Positions 44,372 through 53,760 of a stretch of DNA of 64,000 nt are shown in pieces. A program made the translations under genes and the position numbers. The notes beneath the pieces were generated by a model that made no database searches, was not told the DNA's origin, and saw only the letters and a program-made list of their open reading frames with translations. Numbering within the stretch: the first letter of the stretch is position 1; each line of letters opens with the position of its first letter. The stretch spans positions 485,234 to 549,233 of the forward strand of contig NZ_BJKK01000002.1 in the NCBI RefSeq assembly GCF_006538325.1, in the 5' to 3' direction. This DNA is from Alteromonas sp. KUL42. GTDB lineage: Bacteria > Pseudomonadota > Gammaproteobacteria > Enterobacterales > Alteromonadaceae.

Positions 44372-46339
44372 TTACACAGGGGATATGGATTGTGTGTTTG
44401 CGACAGCATTACCCTTGTTTTTTGCGCCTTCTAGTAGCTTATGGCAATACTTTAAGACATGCTCCAAATTATTATCACCTTTTAGTGTTACTACGCCAGA
44501 CGAAAATGAGGTGGTAAAAGATTGCTCCGTAAATTTCCACCATTTTTGCTTCGCCATTAGGTTACTGAGCTCATCAAGTATGCGCTTCACTTCCTCCTCA
44601 TTCGAATTTGAAAAATAAATTAAGAATTCTTCGTTGCCAAAACGGCAAAATTTATCTGTCTTTCGAATGCGTTTTTGTATTGTTTTTCCAAGTACAGAGA
44701 CGACCTCTTCGCCTACTCTGTACCCATACGTGTCATTGATGCGTTGGAAATGGTCAATATTCAACAGCGCCATACATGAAGAACAGTCTTTTTTTAGAGC
44801 AACGGTTAAGCTTTTCAACATAGCGCTGCGCGTAAGTGAACCTGTCAGCTCATCGTAATTTGTTTGTGTCTCATTCCTGCGATTATTTAACCATAACCAC
44901 ATAGCAAGTAGGGATAGAATTGCTGTAATAAGAAGAAGTACGGTAGATTGAAGCTTTCCGTTGTCTTGATTTAGTCCCATACGCTCTTTGCGTAAATTGT
45001 CTAATTCTTGTTGTCTGAATTTAGCAAGTTCTATGTCTTCGGACATAGATGCTTTTTCCAGTTCTTCGTTGTAACTAAACTGGTCTGCATTAAATTTTAC
45101 CAGTTCGAGTTCAAATTTCTTCTGGTATGCATAAGCGTTCTCTAGGTCTCCTCTTGCTCTGTATAATTCCTGTAAAGTAGTCAGGGCATTAAGGCTCGCA
45201 TCTCTCGGAAAAGGTAGTAATTTATTTTGATACTCTGTCACTTTAATAAATTCTGTAATTGCTTTTGAAAACTCATAGTCGCTTCCAACTAAAGCTTGAT
45301 AAAAAGCGTAAGAATATGGCTGTATGTCAATTAGGCGTGGTGGAATGTTTTCAATTTGCAAGTTGATTACTGCTAGAGACAATTCTTTGATTTGCTCTAG
45401 ATTATCTTTGGTGTTGATTTTATTTAATGTGCTTAGTTCAAGAGCATATAGAATAAGTTGCTGAATTTTATTATCTTTATTGGTGACGGACTTTGCCTCT
45501 TTTATATATTCTAGAGACTTCATAAATTCTCCAAGGCTATTCGATGCTCGAATTGGTAAGATAAAATCCCATGCGGAAACAGTTTCATTTTGTGCTTTCA
45601 AGTTAACAAGAGTTTGAGCATACTTTAGCGCTAGACTTGGTACATTTAATTCCAAGTAGCTTGAAGTCAACCAAGCTAGTGCTGTGATTTTGTCCAATTC
45701 CGTTTCTAAGGGATTAAGCTTTGATTTTATAGGCAGATGCGGCAGGGCGTATTGTAACTCGTTAATGGCTCTTAAAGGCGATGACTCAGAGTACTCCATT
45801 GCTAACCACATACATACAGTTGCTACAGCTTGCTTATTGCCAGTTCTCAGCATTTCGTCTTTTAGCCTGAGCATGGCTGGAATAGTAATAGATGTACGTT
45901 GAGTAGATCCATTAAAGCTATTTGAGGCTTGTATGTATATGTAGTACGCATAGGTGTATGCGTATATTTCTGGAGACATTGATTTCAAGCCCAGCCAGTA
46001 TTTATTGAGTAGTGGCTGCTTTATATAAACTGGAATTCTAGGGCTATCAGCATTATCTGTCGTACTTAGTGCCATAAGATGTCGGAAAATAACACTTATC
46101 TCAGAGTCGACGTTTTGTATTTGGCTTTTTTCTAAGTTTGAAACAATATCTTCATTTGATATTTCTGAAGGATAATTCCAATCGTAAATTACGTTATGTA
46201 ACAAGCTTGCGTATGCTTTCAACTGAGATTGAGCAGAGGAATTATTCTCATCTGATAGCGAACGTTCTGAGACCAACAATAAAGTAAAAAAAAGCAAGAT
46301 TGAGATAAGCGATTTGGTAGCTAGAAAATTCTTCATCAT
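44372..46339 (-). CDS. TPR-like sensor with degenerate GGDEF domain
   Basis: 655 aa. Signal peptide (about 1-29), helical repeats resembling tetratricopeptides (about 40-430), a coiled-coil stretch, a membrane helix (LLLITAILSLLAMWLWL, about 465-482) and a C-terminal GGDEF domain (DELTGSLTRSAML; NIDHFQRINDTYGYRVGEEV). The active-site loop reads GNEEF instead of GG[DE]EF, so cyclic-di-GMP synthesis may be weak or lost. The periplasmic repeat domain is likely a protein or ligand sensor. Confidence 0.85.
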   Translation of the reverse strand: MMKNFLATKSLISILLFFTLLLVSERSLSDENNSSAQSQLKAYASLLHNVIYDWNYPSEISNEDIVSNLEKSQIQNVDSEISVIFRHLMALSTTDNADSPRIPVYIKQPLLNKYWLGLKSMSPEIYAYTYAYYIYIQASNSFNGSTQRTSITIPAMLRLKDEMLRTGNKQAVATVCMWLAMEYSESSPLRAINELQYALPHLPIKSKLNPLETELDKITALAWLTSSYLELNVPSLALKYAQTLVNLKAQNETVSAWDFILPIRASNSLGEFMKSLEYIKEAKSVTNKDNKIQQLILYALELSTLNKINTKDNLEQIKELSLAVINLQIENIPPRLIDIQPYSYAFYQALVGSDYEFSKAITEFIKVTEYQNKLLPFPRDASLNALTTLQELYRARGDLENAYAYQKKFELELVKFNADQFSYNEELEKASMSEDIELAKFRQQELDNLRKERMGLNQDNGKLQSTVLLLITAILSLLAMWLWLNNRRNETQTNYDELTGSLTRSAMLKSLTVALKKDCSSCMALLNIDHFQRINDTYGYRVGEEVVSVLGKTIQKRIRKTDKFCRFGNEEFLIYFSNSNEEEVKRILDELSNLMAKQKWWKFTEQSFTTSFSSGVVTLKGDNNLEHVLKYCHKLLEGAKNKGNAVANTQSISPV

Positions 46340-46458
46340 TGCATGAATCCTCCCGAAGGAAAATACTAAATGGTTATTCAGGTTGGTGGCAATCTCAAGT
46401 ATTAAGTTTGGAGTATAAGGTGTTATAAAATTTGTTTCACGAAAATTACTAATAAAAA

Positions 46459-46477
46459 TACCGCCACTAGGGCGGTA
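46459..46477 (-). terminator. Terminator of the sigma/anti-sigma unit
   Basis: TACCGCC (46459-46465) pairs with GGCGGTA (46471-46477); on the minus strand a TTTTTA run follows. Lies past the anti-sigma gene. Confidence 0.75.
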
Positions 46478-46509
46478 CTTTGTACGAAATTAATGTATCT
46501 GAGCTAATA

Positions 46510-47214
46510 TTATGCAGAAAATTGGAGGCGTGATGTGACTGCTTTTTTCATCTCGCTTAAGTCAGCGCCTTTTTCACCCACAATCATGATCTTTGCATGC
46601 TCCATACTCATTCCTTCTCCATGAAACTCCGAATCTGAGAACTCGTTAGGCACAGATATATCATTGCGTTCAGGTACCACAAAAACAGACATTTTTCCTT
46701 GTGGCGTATTCACAATTAAATGCAAGCTGCGGATAGAGCTCAAATGACAATAATTGGCCACTTCCACACCATCAATCATATCACTGAAGCTAGCACCAAA
46801 GCTCGCCAGCTTTGCGTTGACCATGTTTAAGTCAACAGGAAGCTTTGAATGCGCTTGTTCTACCTTTGCATACTGCATGTGGGCAAGTGCTTGACCACCG
46901 AGGCTAAGCGGCTGGTGGTACCACATGGTTAACCCAATGCCGATAGTAAAAGCGACAGATGCAGCCATCGCCATGTACCAACGATTTTTGCGTTTATAGC
47001 GAGTAAACTCGTCAACTGACTGCTGCCAAATGAGTTTATTGGCTAAATCGTCGGGCACATCTACTTTTAAAGCCTGCTTAAGTTGTTGATCTAGTTTCTT
47101 TTGCTCATTCCAGAAATGGCGCTTTTTTTCATCCTCTTTTGCCGCTTCAACAACATCACTGTCAGTCGTTTCTGGATCGGCGTAAATTCTACGCCTAAAT
47201 TCTAATTCATCCAT
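46510..47214 (-). CDS. Anti-sigma-factor-like membrane protein (DUF3379)
   Basis: 234 aa from the ATG at 47214, which has GAGGGG 9 bp upstream; an in-frame ATG at 47235 lies inside the sigma gene. MDELEFRRRIYADP opens the protein; one membrane helix (about 79-98, WYMAMAASVAFTIGIGLTMW) separates a cytoplasmic N-terminus from a periplasmic domain. DUF3379 proteins pair with ECF sigma factors and probably hold them at the membrane. The 8-bp overlap with the sigma gene supports this. Confidence 0.85.
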   Translation of the reverse strand: MDELEFRRRIYADPETTDSDVVEAAKEDEKKRHFWNEQKKLDQQLKQALKVDVPDDLANKLIWQQSVDEFTRYKRKNRWYMAMAASVAFTIGIGLTMWYHQPLSLGGQALAHMQYAKVEQAHSKLPVDLNMVNAKLASFGASFSDMIDGVEVANYCHLSSIRSLHLIVNTPQGKMSVFVVPERNDISVPNEFSDSEFHGEGMSMEHAKIMIVGEKGADLSEMKKAVTSRLQFSA

Positions 47215-47764
47215 TAGCACGACCCCTCTGTTCATTTTGCTTTTCGAGTGCTTCTTTAAGTTGATTTCTCGCTCTGAATAACCGAGTCATCACAGTATTT
47301 TTGTTCAAGCCTAATTGGTCCGCAATTTCTTCACCGCTAAAACCAAAGATGATTTGCAGAATTAAGGGTTCGCGATATTCAATACTTAAGCCACCAAGCA
47401 ATCGCTGAAGCTCTCGGTTGCTCACATCATCGTCGGCTTGTTGAGTTTCATCTTGAATGCTTACATCGTCGATATCTACGGTTTCCAATTGCTTGCGTTC
47501 GAAGCGCCTAGCATTTTCTCTTCGCAATATTGTGATAAGCCACGATTTGGCCGCTTTTTCGTCGTTAAGTGCATCTAAAGATCGCCAAGCGCGCAAAAAT
47601 GTTTCTTGCACGATGTCTTCTGCCACACTTTGGTCTTTGACTAACCAAAAGGCATATCGATATATATCTGTGTGAAACGCTTTAACCAGCGCCTCATATC
47701 GGTGATGTTTTGCTTTCATAACCGATAAGACCTGAGCATTTTCGGTTTTCTTTCGTGCAAACAT
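47207..47764 (-). CDS. ECF-type RNA polymerase sigma factor
   Basis: 185 aa from ATG 47764. Region 2 (DIYRYAFWLVKDQSVAEDIV, then QETFLRAWRSL) and region 4 (LSIEYREPLILQIIFGFSGE with the helix-turn-helix EEIADQLGLNKNTVMTRLFR) are both clear. It directs polymerase to an extracytoplasmic-stress regulon and is controlled by the downstream anti-sigma-like protein. Confidence 0.93.
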   Translation of the reverse strand: MFARKKTENAQVLSVMKAKHHRYEALVKAFHTDIYRYAFWLVKDQSVAEDIVQETFLRAWRSLDALNDEKAAKSWLITILRRENARRFERKQLETVDIDDVSIQDETQQADDDVSNRELQRLLGGLSIEYREPLILQIIFGFSGEEIADQLGLNKNTVMTRLFRARNQLKEALEKQNEQRGRANG

Positions 47765-47804
47765 GAAAAATTCCAAAAATAATTTTTTTCACTATGCCAT
47801 AAAA

Positions 47805-47836
47805 AACGCGTCCGATCCTCAATGGTAAGACGCGTT
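47805..47836 (-). terminator. Terminator of the DUF885 gene
   Basis: AACGCGTC (47805-47812) pairs with GACGCGTT (47829-47836), with TTTTTTAT following on the minus strand. Confidence 0.8.
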
Positions 47837-47868
47837 GTTAATTTGGCTATTAAGTTTGAACGATTGGG

Positions 47869-49722
47869 TTAAATTGTTTTTTGCGCAGCAATCCACTTAT
47901 CAATGTTTTCTTCCAACAATGACAATGGCACAGGACCGTATTTAAGTACTTCGTCATGGAAACCTTTCCAGTCAAATTTATCTCCAAGCGCCTGCATTGC
48001 TTTTTCACGCAACTCCATAATCTTTAATTTACCGATCATGTAGGCGGTGGCTTGCCCAGGCATTGCTATATAACGTTCAATGGCTTTTTGGGCGTCATAC
48101 TGAGGGTTTGGTGTATTTTCAACTAAATAGTTAACGGCTTTTTCTCTTGACCATTTCTTAGCATGAATGCCGGTATCGACAACCAATCTACAAGCGCGCC
48201 ATAACTCCATCGCGAGGCGCCCAAAATCGGAATAAGGGTCTTTGTAAAAGCCCATATCCTTGGCAAGTTCCTCGGTATAAAGTCCCCAGCCTTCAGTGTA
48301 GGCAGTAAAGCTAAGAAACTTCTGAAATTGAGGCACGCCTTCAAGCTCTTGTGCAATACTGCGCTGCATATGATGCCCAGGAATACCTTCATGGTAAGCC
48401 AGTGCTTCAAGCTGATAGGTTGGCATCGCTTTCATGTCATATAGGTTGGCGTAGTAAATTCCAGGTCGACTACCGTCTTGCGCAGGGCTTTGATAGAAGG
48501 CTTTGCCAGCAGATTGTTCTCTAAACGCCTCTACGCGTTTTACCACAATAGGCGCTTTGGGCAATATGCCAAAATAGTCTGGAAGCGCTTCACGCATTTC
48601 ATCAATGACTTGTGTGGCAGTATCTAAATATTCCTGTCGACCTTCAGGTGTAGATGGAAGATAGAATTGGTCATCTTCGCGCATGAACACGAAGAATTCT
48701 TGCAGAGTACCTTCAAAACCCACTTGTTGCATGATGTCGCGCATCGCGTTGTGAATGCGATTAACGTTATCTAAACCAATTTGATGTACTTCATCAGCAC
48801 TTAAATCTGTTGTTGTGAACCAATTCAATCGGTTCTGGTACCACTTATCACCGTCAGGTAAGCGCCAAACACCATCACCTTCAGGTGAAATTTCTCTCTG
48901 GTGAGCTAACGCTTCAATGAACTTTTCATACGCAGGCATGACCGATGTAATCAGAGCAGCTTTTGCTTCCACAAGAAGCGCTTCTTTCTCTGCCTTGTCT
49001 AAAGTGAGGGCCGATACTTTACTTTGGAAATCTTCCCAAATGGTTGAGGATTCATCGCTGGTATCAAATGGCGCCCCTGAGATTACATTCCTTGATGCGT
49101 CAATCATTTGATCATAAGCCCAAGCCGGAGGAAATACGCCTGCTTTTTCTCTTATTGCCATTTGCTCGATAACTTGGTCGAAATAGCTTCTTACGTTGTC
49201 TAGTCGGCCAATATAGGCTTGTGCATCTTCTTTGCTTTTAACACTGTGAATATTTATTAAAAAACTAGGTACTTGGGTATGTGCCGCGCGAAATTGATGC
49301 ACAATATAGCGATGGTGGCGGAATTCGTCATTCGCTAGGTCTCTTTCAATGCCGAGTTTATACAAACGCAAACTCAATTTTTCTTGTTCATTCAGTTTTG
49401 ATGTGTCGAATGAAGAGAGTGTTTCAAGGCGATTTTTGGCGATGGTGATTTGAGCGTCAGCCTCTTTTTCACTGATGTCATCCCATTTGTCATAGTCCCA
49501 CTTCTTACCCAAATAGCTTTGAAATAAAGGGGAGCGCTTTAAATCTTCTTCAAACGTTCTTTCAAAAAATGCAGAAAGCCTTTCTGATTCTGATTGACTG
49601 GCAGTATGTTGAATTTCTTCAACAGCTGTTTCTGCGGGCTTCGTATTATTTGCCGGTGAGCATGCAGCTAATACACCAATTGCTAGTGCGATAGGTGTTA
49701 ACTTGAGTATTGTTTTGTTCAT
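47869..49722 (-). CDS. DUF885 family lipoprotein (probable metal-dependent hydrolase)
   Basis: 617 aa from ATG 49722, with AGGAAAA just upstream; a longer frame starts at 49800 but lacks a signal. Lipobox LAAC places the lipidated Cys at about residue 21. DUF885 features: EALAYHEGIPGHHMQRSIAQ contains the HExxxGHH-like metal site, and ELWRACRLVVDTGIHAKKWS follows. Related proteins have carboxypeptidase-like folds. Anchored in an envelope membrane; substrate unknown. Confidence 0.9.
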   Translation of the reverse strand: MNKTILKLTPIALAIGVLAACSPANNTKPAETAVEEIQHTASQSESERLSAFFERTFEEDLKRSPLFQSYLGKKWDYDKWDDISEKEADAQITIAKNRLETLSSFDTSKLNEQEKLSLRLYKLGIERDLANDEFRHHRYIVHQFRAAHTQVPSFLINIHSVKSKEDAQAYIGRLDNVRSYFDQVIEQMAIREKAGVFPPAWAYDQMIDASRNVISGAPFDTSDESSTIWEDFQSKVSALTLDKAEKEALLVEAKAALITSVMPAYEKFIEALAHQREISPEGDGVWRLPDGDKWYQNRLNWFTTTDLSADEVHQIGLDNVNRIHNAMRDIMQQVGFEGTLQEFFVFMREDDQFYLPSTPEGRQEYLDTATQVIDEMREALPDYFGILPKAPIVVKRVEAFREQSAGKAFYQSPAQDGSRPGIYYANLYDMKAMPTYQLEALAYHEGIPGHHMQRSIAQELEGVPQFQKFLSFTAYTEGWGLYTEELAKDMGFYKDPYSDFGRLAMELWRACRLVVDTGIHAKKWSREKAVNYLVENTPNPQYDAQKAIERYIAMPGQATAYMIGKLKIMELREKAMQALGDKFDWKGFHDEVLKYGPVPLSLLEENIDKWIAAQKTI

Positions 49723-49929
49723 GAGTTTTCCTGTGCGTAATACTTGTGAAAGCGTGAGTGAATGCACTCTGCTAGCCAAGTTTATTGTTATAAATTGCAA
49801 TGTTGTTTTGGCCCGTTAAGCACTTCTTTTTATTAACGCTCAGCGGGCTTTTCTATTTATAGAATGCAAACTTTGCGCATGATAGAGGTGTTAATAAATA
49901 TCATGCAACAATGCAAGGTCTAATGCGGT

Positions 49930-51762
49930 TTACGTAACAGGATATAGGTTAGATAACCTATTTTCGGTTTTATCTCGCTTAGCGAGCGACTGTTTACGCA
50001 CATCATGAAGGGATTTCTCTAATGCACTAAAGGTACTTTTAAGGGCACTAGCGTCGCTACTTTTTTGCTTCGCGTCTTTGGAAAAGCGCAGTGCTTGAAG
50101 TGCATTAATATGTGTCGTTAAAGGTTGAGTCTCTGCAATGTCGCCGGGTACGACCTTACCTTTTCCATTATTGTTCATTACACGAAGCCAATTTCCAAGT
50201 GCTCTATCTAACTGGTTAATATCGTTGCGCTTGACCACTTGAATAAGCTGATTGAATGCATCTTTTTCACTTTGTGTGTTTGTAAAATTCGCGCCGCTAA
50301 CACCACCAAAGCTATTTGTCGCAGCGTTCATATAGGAATGTTGTTTGAGTTTTCTGCGCGCTACATACCATGCCACAAGGGTTATTAACCACAAAATGGC
50401 TAACACAGTGGTAACTATAATAAATAATGGCGATTTTATGACACCCTGTGGATTATCATGTAGGTCATCGCTTGCTTGATCACTAATTCCATTATTTGAA
50501 TTACTCAAGGAATTAGGAGTTTGCGCGGGTACAGAAGCTTGTTCTTGATTGTTCGTGGATGTTGAAGTAGACGTATTTGGAGCTTGCCCGTTACTCGCTT
50601 GGCCGCTTGCCGGTGCCACGGTAATCGTTCTCGCTGGGATAGTGGCATACTCGGTTTTTTCAGTCAGTGTATTAAACCAAGGGATTGTGATCTCTGGTAA
50701 TACAAATGAACCTGGTGCAGTAGGGATAATCGCCAGCGAGCTTTGACGCTGAGATATCAGGTTTTGATCTTTTTCCACCGTTGCAGTGGTTGACTGGTCA
50801 GGGTAGAGCTTAAAGTTTGGTGGATAAAACTCTGGAATGTCAGGCAGCTGTTCTTCAACAACGCCTAAAGCGGTAAGTGTGATAATACGTGTCACTGGTT
50901 CACCTGCAACAAAGTTATCACCTTGGGGCCACTCTTCATCTACCCTTACCATTTCTGAGGGTAACCAAGCGTAGTCAATGTTTTGTGGAATGGGTTTTAT
51001 ATTAACCGTGATATCAGGCCCTACACGGTTAACTTGTTGTGTACGATTAAAAAAGCCGAATCGTTGATTGGTGTTAGGTGCCATGACCTCACCAGTAAAT
51101 ATTGGACCTCTGAGCGTGAATTCCCCAGAGGCTTGCGGCACCACAGCAAATTGTCTTTCTATAATTTGATAGCGACGACCGTTAATAATGTCCGTGTATT
51201 GCTTATCTTCACCCAGTTGGGTAATTTCTGCGTTCTGCATTTCAGGTGCCTGCAAACTGCCACGCTCAATATTACTCGATAAAAAGAGTTTAACCGTGTA
51301 CAGCAATTGCTGGTTTAAATAAGCGTCCTTTAGGTCAATGTCGGTAGTGACAAAGTAATCTCTCGCTACATTATCTTGTGCCTGTACTGGGATCACTTCA
51401 ACTTGAATGGGCTTGGTTTGCTTGTTTTCAACCGCGAGTGATGGAATGGTAAAAATGCCTTCCTTGCGCGGAAATAGGGTGGTTGTCCAGACGGTAGTGC
51501 GCTTAGTGTCAAAATTCACAATCGACGTTTGACTGCTCACTGAAGTTCTGCCCACAACAAAATCTTTTAAAAGTGGTGAGCTGTCAAATGCGTCTCTATC
51601 CGCACTGCCATCCGCGGTGACGGTTAACCGAATTGCTTCGTCAACCATTACGGGGTTTTTATCAATGGTGGCTTCTAGGCTATTGATATCAGCGAGCGCG
51701 GATGCACTCATTAAACTTAACAGTGTAAAAATAAAAAATGTAGATACAGAGAAAAATTTCAT
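49930..51762 (-). CDS. batD: BatD family protein
   Basis: 610 aa. Signal peptide (about 1-24), then repeated beta-sandwich domains (LEATIDKNPVMVDEAIRLTV at the start), a low-complexity Ser/Asn/Gln linker near 400-435, one membrane helix (about 450-470, PLFIIVTTVLAILWLITLVA) and a cytoplasmic tail. Last gene of the Bat operon. BatD proteins are periplasmic/membrane partners of the VWA proteins encoded upstream; the system is linked to stress or oxygen tolerance in some bacteria. Confidence 0.85.
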   Translation of the reverse strand: MKFFSVSTFFIFTLLSLMSASALADINSLEATIDKNPVMVDEAIRLTVTADGSADRDAFDSSPLLKDFVVGRTSVSSQTSIVNFDTKRTTVWTTTLFPRKEGIFTIPSLAVENKQTKPIQVEVIPVQAQDNVARDYFVTTDIDLKDAYLNQQLLYTVKLFLSSNIERGSLQAPEMQNAEITQLGEDKQYTDIINGRRYQIIERQFAVVPQASGEFTLRGPIFTGEVMAPNTNQRFGFFNRTQQVNRVGPDITVNIKPIPQNIDYAWLPSEMVRVDEEWPQGDNFVAGEPVTRIITLTALGVVEEQLPDIPEFYPPNFKLYPDQSTTATVEKDQNLISQRQSSLAIIPTAPGSFVLPEITIPWFNTLTEKTEYATIPARTITVAPASGQASNGQAPNTSTSTSTNNQEQASVPAQTPNSLSNSNNGISDQASDDLHDNPQGVIKSPLFIIVTTVLAILWLITLVAWYVARRKLKQHSYMNAATNSFGGVSGANFTNTQSEKDAFNQLIQVVKRNDINQLDRALGNWLRVMNNNGKGKVVPGDIAETQPLTTHINALQALRFSKDAKQKSSDASALKSTFSALEKSLHDVRKQSLAKRDKTENRLSNLYPVT

Positions 51763-53760
51763 CTACCAATCACTCCGGTTTGAAGGCATACGCTGACGTT
51801 GTCGTTTTTGAGCTTCCAGTTGCATTTTTCGTTTAAGTAAAAAGGCGGGGTCATCTGGAACACGGCGCATTAGACTTTCCATACGTTGCAGTTCTTCTTT
51901 CTCAGCATCGGAAAGCTCACCTTGCTGTGGTTGCATGGCTTCAGCCGTGCGTTCATCGTTCTCATTTTGTTTTTGCTCATCAGACTCTTGTGATGAGTCT
52001 TCCTGCTGTTTAGAGTCATCTTGGTCCTGTGCGCTTTGATCAGATTGCTGTTGATTGTCGTCATCGTTAGACGAAGAATCATCCTGCTGAGAATTTGGTT
52101 CGCTTTCATTCTCATTGCTTTGTTGAGAAGAGTCGCTATTTTCATCTTGCTGTTGTTCACTATCAGAGTCTTGAGATTGTTGATCTTGTTGACCCTCATT
52201 GCTCTGCTGATCTTCAGATGATGAGTCTTGGTTTTCACCATCTTGTTGGTCGTTAGATTGCTGACCATTGTTATCTTTTTGATTTTGCTGATTCTGTTGT
52301 TGCTCCAATAAGTCTTCAATTAGCTTTTTGTTTAACTTAGCATCTTGCATATCGGGCGCCATTGCCAATGCCTCTTCGTACTTATCAATAGCTTTTTGAA
52401 GTTCGCCAAGCTTTGCGAGGGCATTTCCTTGGTTGTACAAACTCTCTGCGCCAGGTACTTGTTCATAGGCTTCAAGTGCGGCCTCATAATTTCCGGCTTT
52501 GTACAATGAAGACGCCTTCCACTCAATATCATCAAACTGACTGGCGGCCTCGCTGTATTTTTCGCCTTGATAGTGTGAAAGTGCTTCTTGATCGTCGTTT
52601 AAAAAGGGCCTTTTCCACCACGGAATATTATTAGGTGTTGTCGACGTAATTTCTTCTGAAGAAGACGATGGCAATTGCTGTGCATAAACGGGTTTGTTGC
52701 TTGAAAACGACAAAATGCCAACGAGCACAGCAAATATCAACCCTTTGCGAAACGCGTAGGCAGCAAAAGGTAGAAGGAAAATAATCACATATGGACCAAC
52801 TTCTCGCCATTGATCACCTTGTGCATCAGTTTCATTGTCTTCGTCTTCAGCGCTGTCTCTGTCGAGCATTGATAAGGTCGCTAATGCATTGATATCTCTG
52901 TCATTCGAAGTAAATGTTTGGAAGTTACCTCCATTGGATTTAACGACGCCACGCACTGCACTATTATTGAGTTTCGGAATAACGATACTACCAGTTGAGT
53001 CTTTGAGTAGTTCGCCGCTAAGTTGTCTAATTGGCGCACCTTGTGCTGTACCGACAGTTAATGCGTTAACGGTAAAAGGAAGGGAGGAAACATATTCTTG
53101 TAATTCCTTTTGTTGTTCAAAATCAATACCATCAGTTATCCAATAGATCATCCCTGAATTATAACCCGCATTGGTAAGTAGCTCGGCGGCACTTTGAATA
53201 CCAAGTAAAGGATCACTACCGGGAACTGGCATAATTTCGGGTGCCAAACTGGGAAGCAATGTTGTTACGTTTGCGGCATCTTCTGTCAACGGACTAATGA
53301 CAAAAGCATCACCCGCATAAGCGACTAAGCCCATTTCTCCTTCACCAATGGCGTTCACCAAATCAATCGCTTTGTACTTAGCTCTTGTCAGTCTATCTGG
53401 AGTCATATCAGTAGCGCGCATAGAAAGCGACATATCCAATACAATCACATGGCCCATTTTTAACTGGTAGACCGGTTGAGGTAATCTCTCCCATGTAGGT
53501 CCGGCAAGGGCTATAACACTTAAACACCAAACAAAGCTTAATAGCCAGAAGGGAGGGCGTTGTCCTTTTTCGAACTTTCCCGTCACCATATGTTGATAAA
53601 GATGTGAAGGGATAACCGATTGCCACCCAGATTGCTTGGATGTGCGTCGTCTGATCCACGTTGTTAGTAATAACAGGGGAATAATGGCGACAAACCAGAG
53701 TGGGCGTAAAAAGTGAAATTCGCTCAAATCCGACAGGTTAGGTAATGTCAATAAATCCAT
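51763..53760 (-). CDS. BatB/BatC fusion: VWA plus TPR protein
   Basis: 665 aa. Membrane helices near 17-34 and 70-85; VWA domain from about 95 with MIDAS DMSLSM; further helices near 325-360; then tetratricopeptide repeats (about 390-475, ASSLYKAGNYEAALEAYEQV) and a long Gln/Asp/Ser/Asn-rich tail (about 490-630) with a basic end. In Bacteroidetes BatB and BatC are separate; here they are joined. It starts right at the end of batA and ends right at batD. Confidence 0.9.
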   Translation of the reverse strand: MDLLTLPNLSDLSEFHFLRPLWFVAIIPLLLLTTWIRRRTSKQSGWQSVIPSHLYQHMVTGKFEKGQRPPFWLLSFVWCLSVIALAGPTWERLPQPVYQLKMGHVIVLDMSLSMRATDMTPDRLTRAKYKAIDLVNAIGEGEMGLVAYAGDAFVISPLTEDAANVTTLLPSLAPEIMPVPGSDPLLGIQSAAELLTNAGYNSGMIYWITDGIDFEQQKELQEYVSSLPFTVNALTVGTAQGAPIRQLSGELLKDSTGSIVIPKLNNSAVRGVVKSNGGNFQTFTSNDRDINALATLSMLDRDSAEDEDNETDAQGDQWREVGPYVIIFLLPFAAYAFRKGLIFAVLVGILSFSSNKPVYAQQLPSSSSEEITSTTPNNIPWWKRPFLNDDQEALSHYQGEKYSEAASQFDDIEWKASSLYKAGNYEAALEAYEQVPGAESLYNQGNALAKLGELQKAIDKYEEALAMAPDMQDAKLNKKLIEDLLEQQQNQQNQKDNNGQQSNDQQDGENQDSSSEDQQSNEGQQDQQSQDSDSEQQQDENSDSSQQSNENESEPNSQQDDSSSNDDDNQQQSDQSAQDQDDSKQQEDSSQESDEQKQNENDERTAEAMQPQQGELSDAEKEELQRMESLMRRVPDDPAFLLKRKMQLEAQKRQRQRMPSNRSDW

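Noticed and set aside
49806..49850. Hairpin with GCCCG/CGGGC after the Bat operon as a terminator
   Set aside because: Long loop and the T-rich side is on the wrong strand for the operon; not convincing.
52021..52221. Plus-strand hydrophobic frame opposite the BatB/C tail
   Set aside because: It is the antisense of a Gln/Asp/Ser repeat-rich coding tail, which automatically yields Leu/Ile/Val-rich frames.
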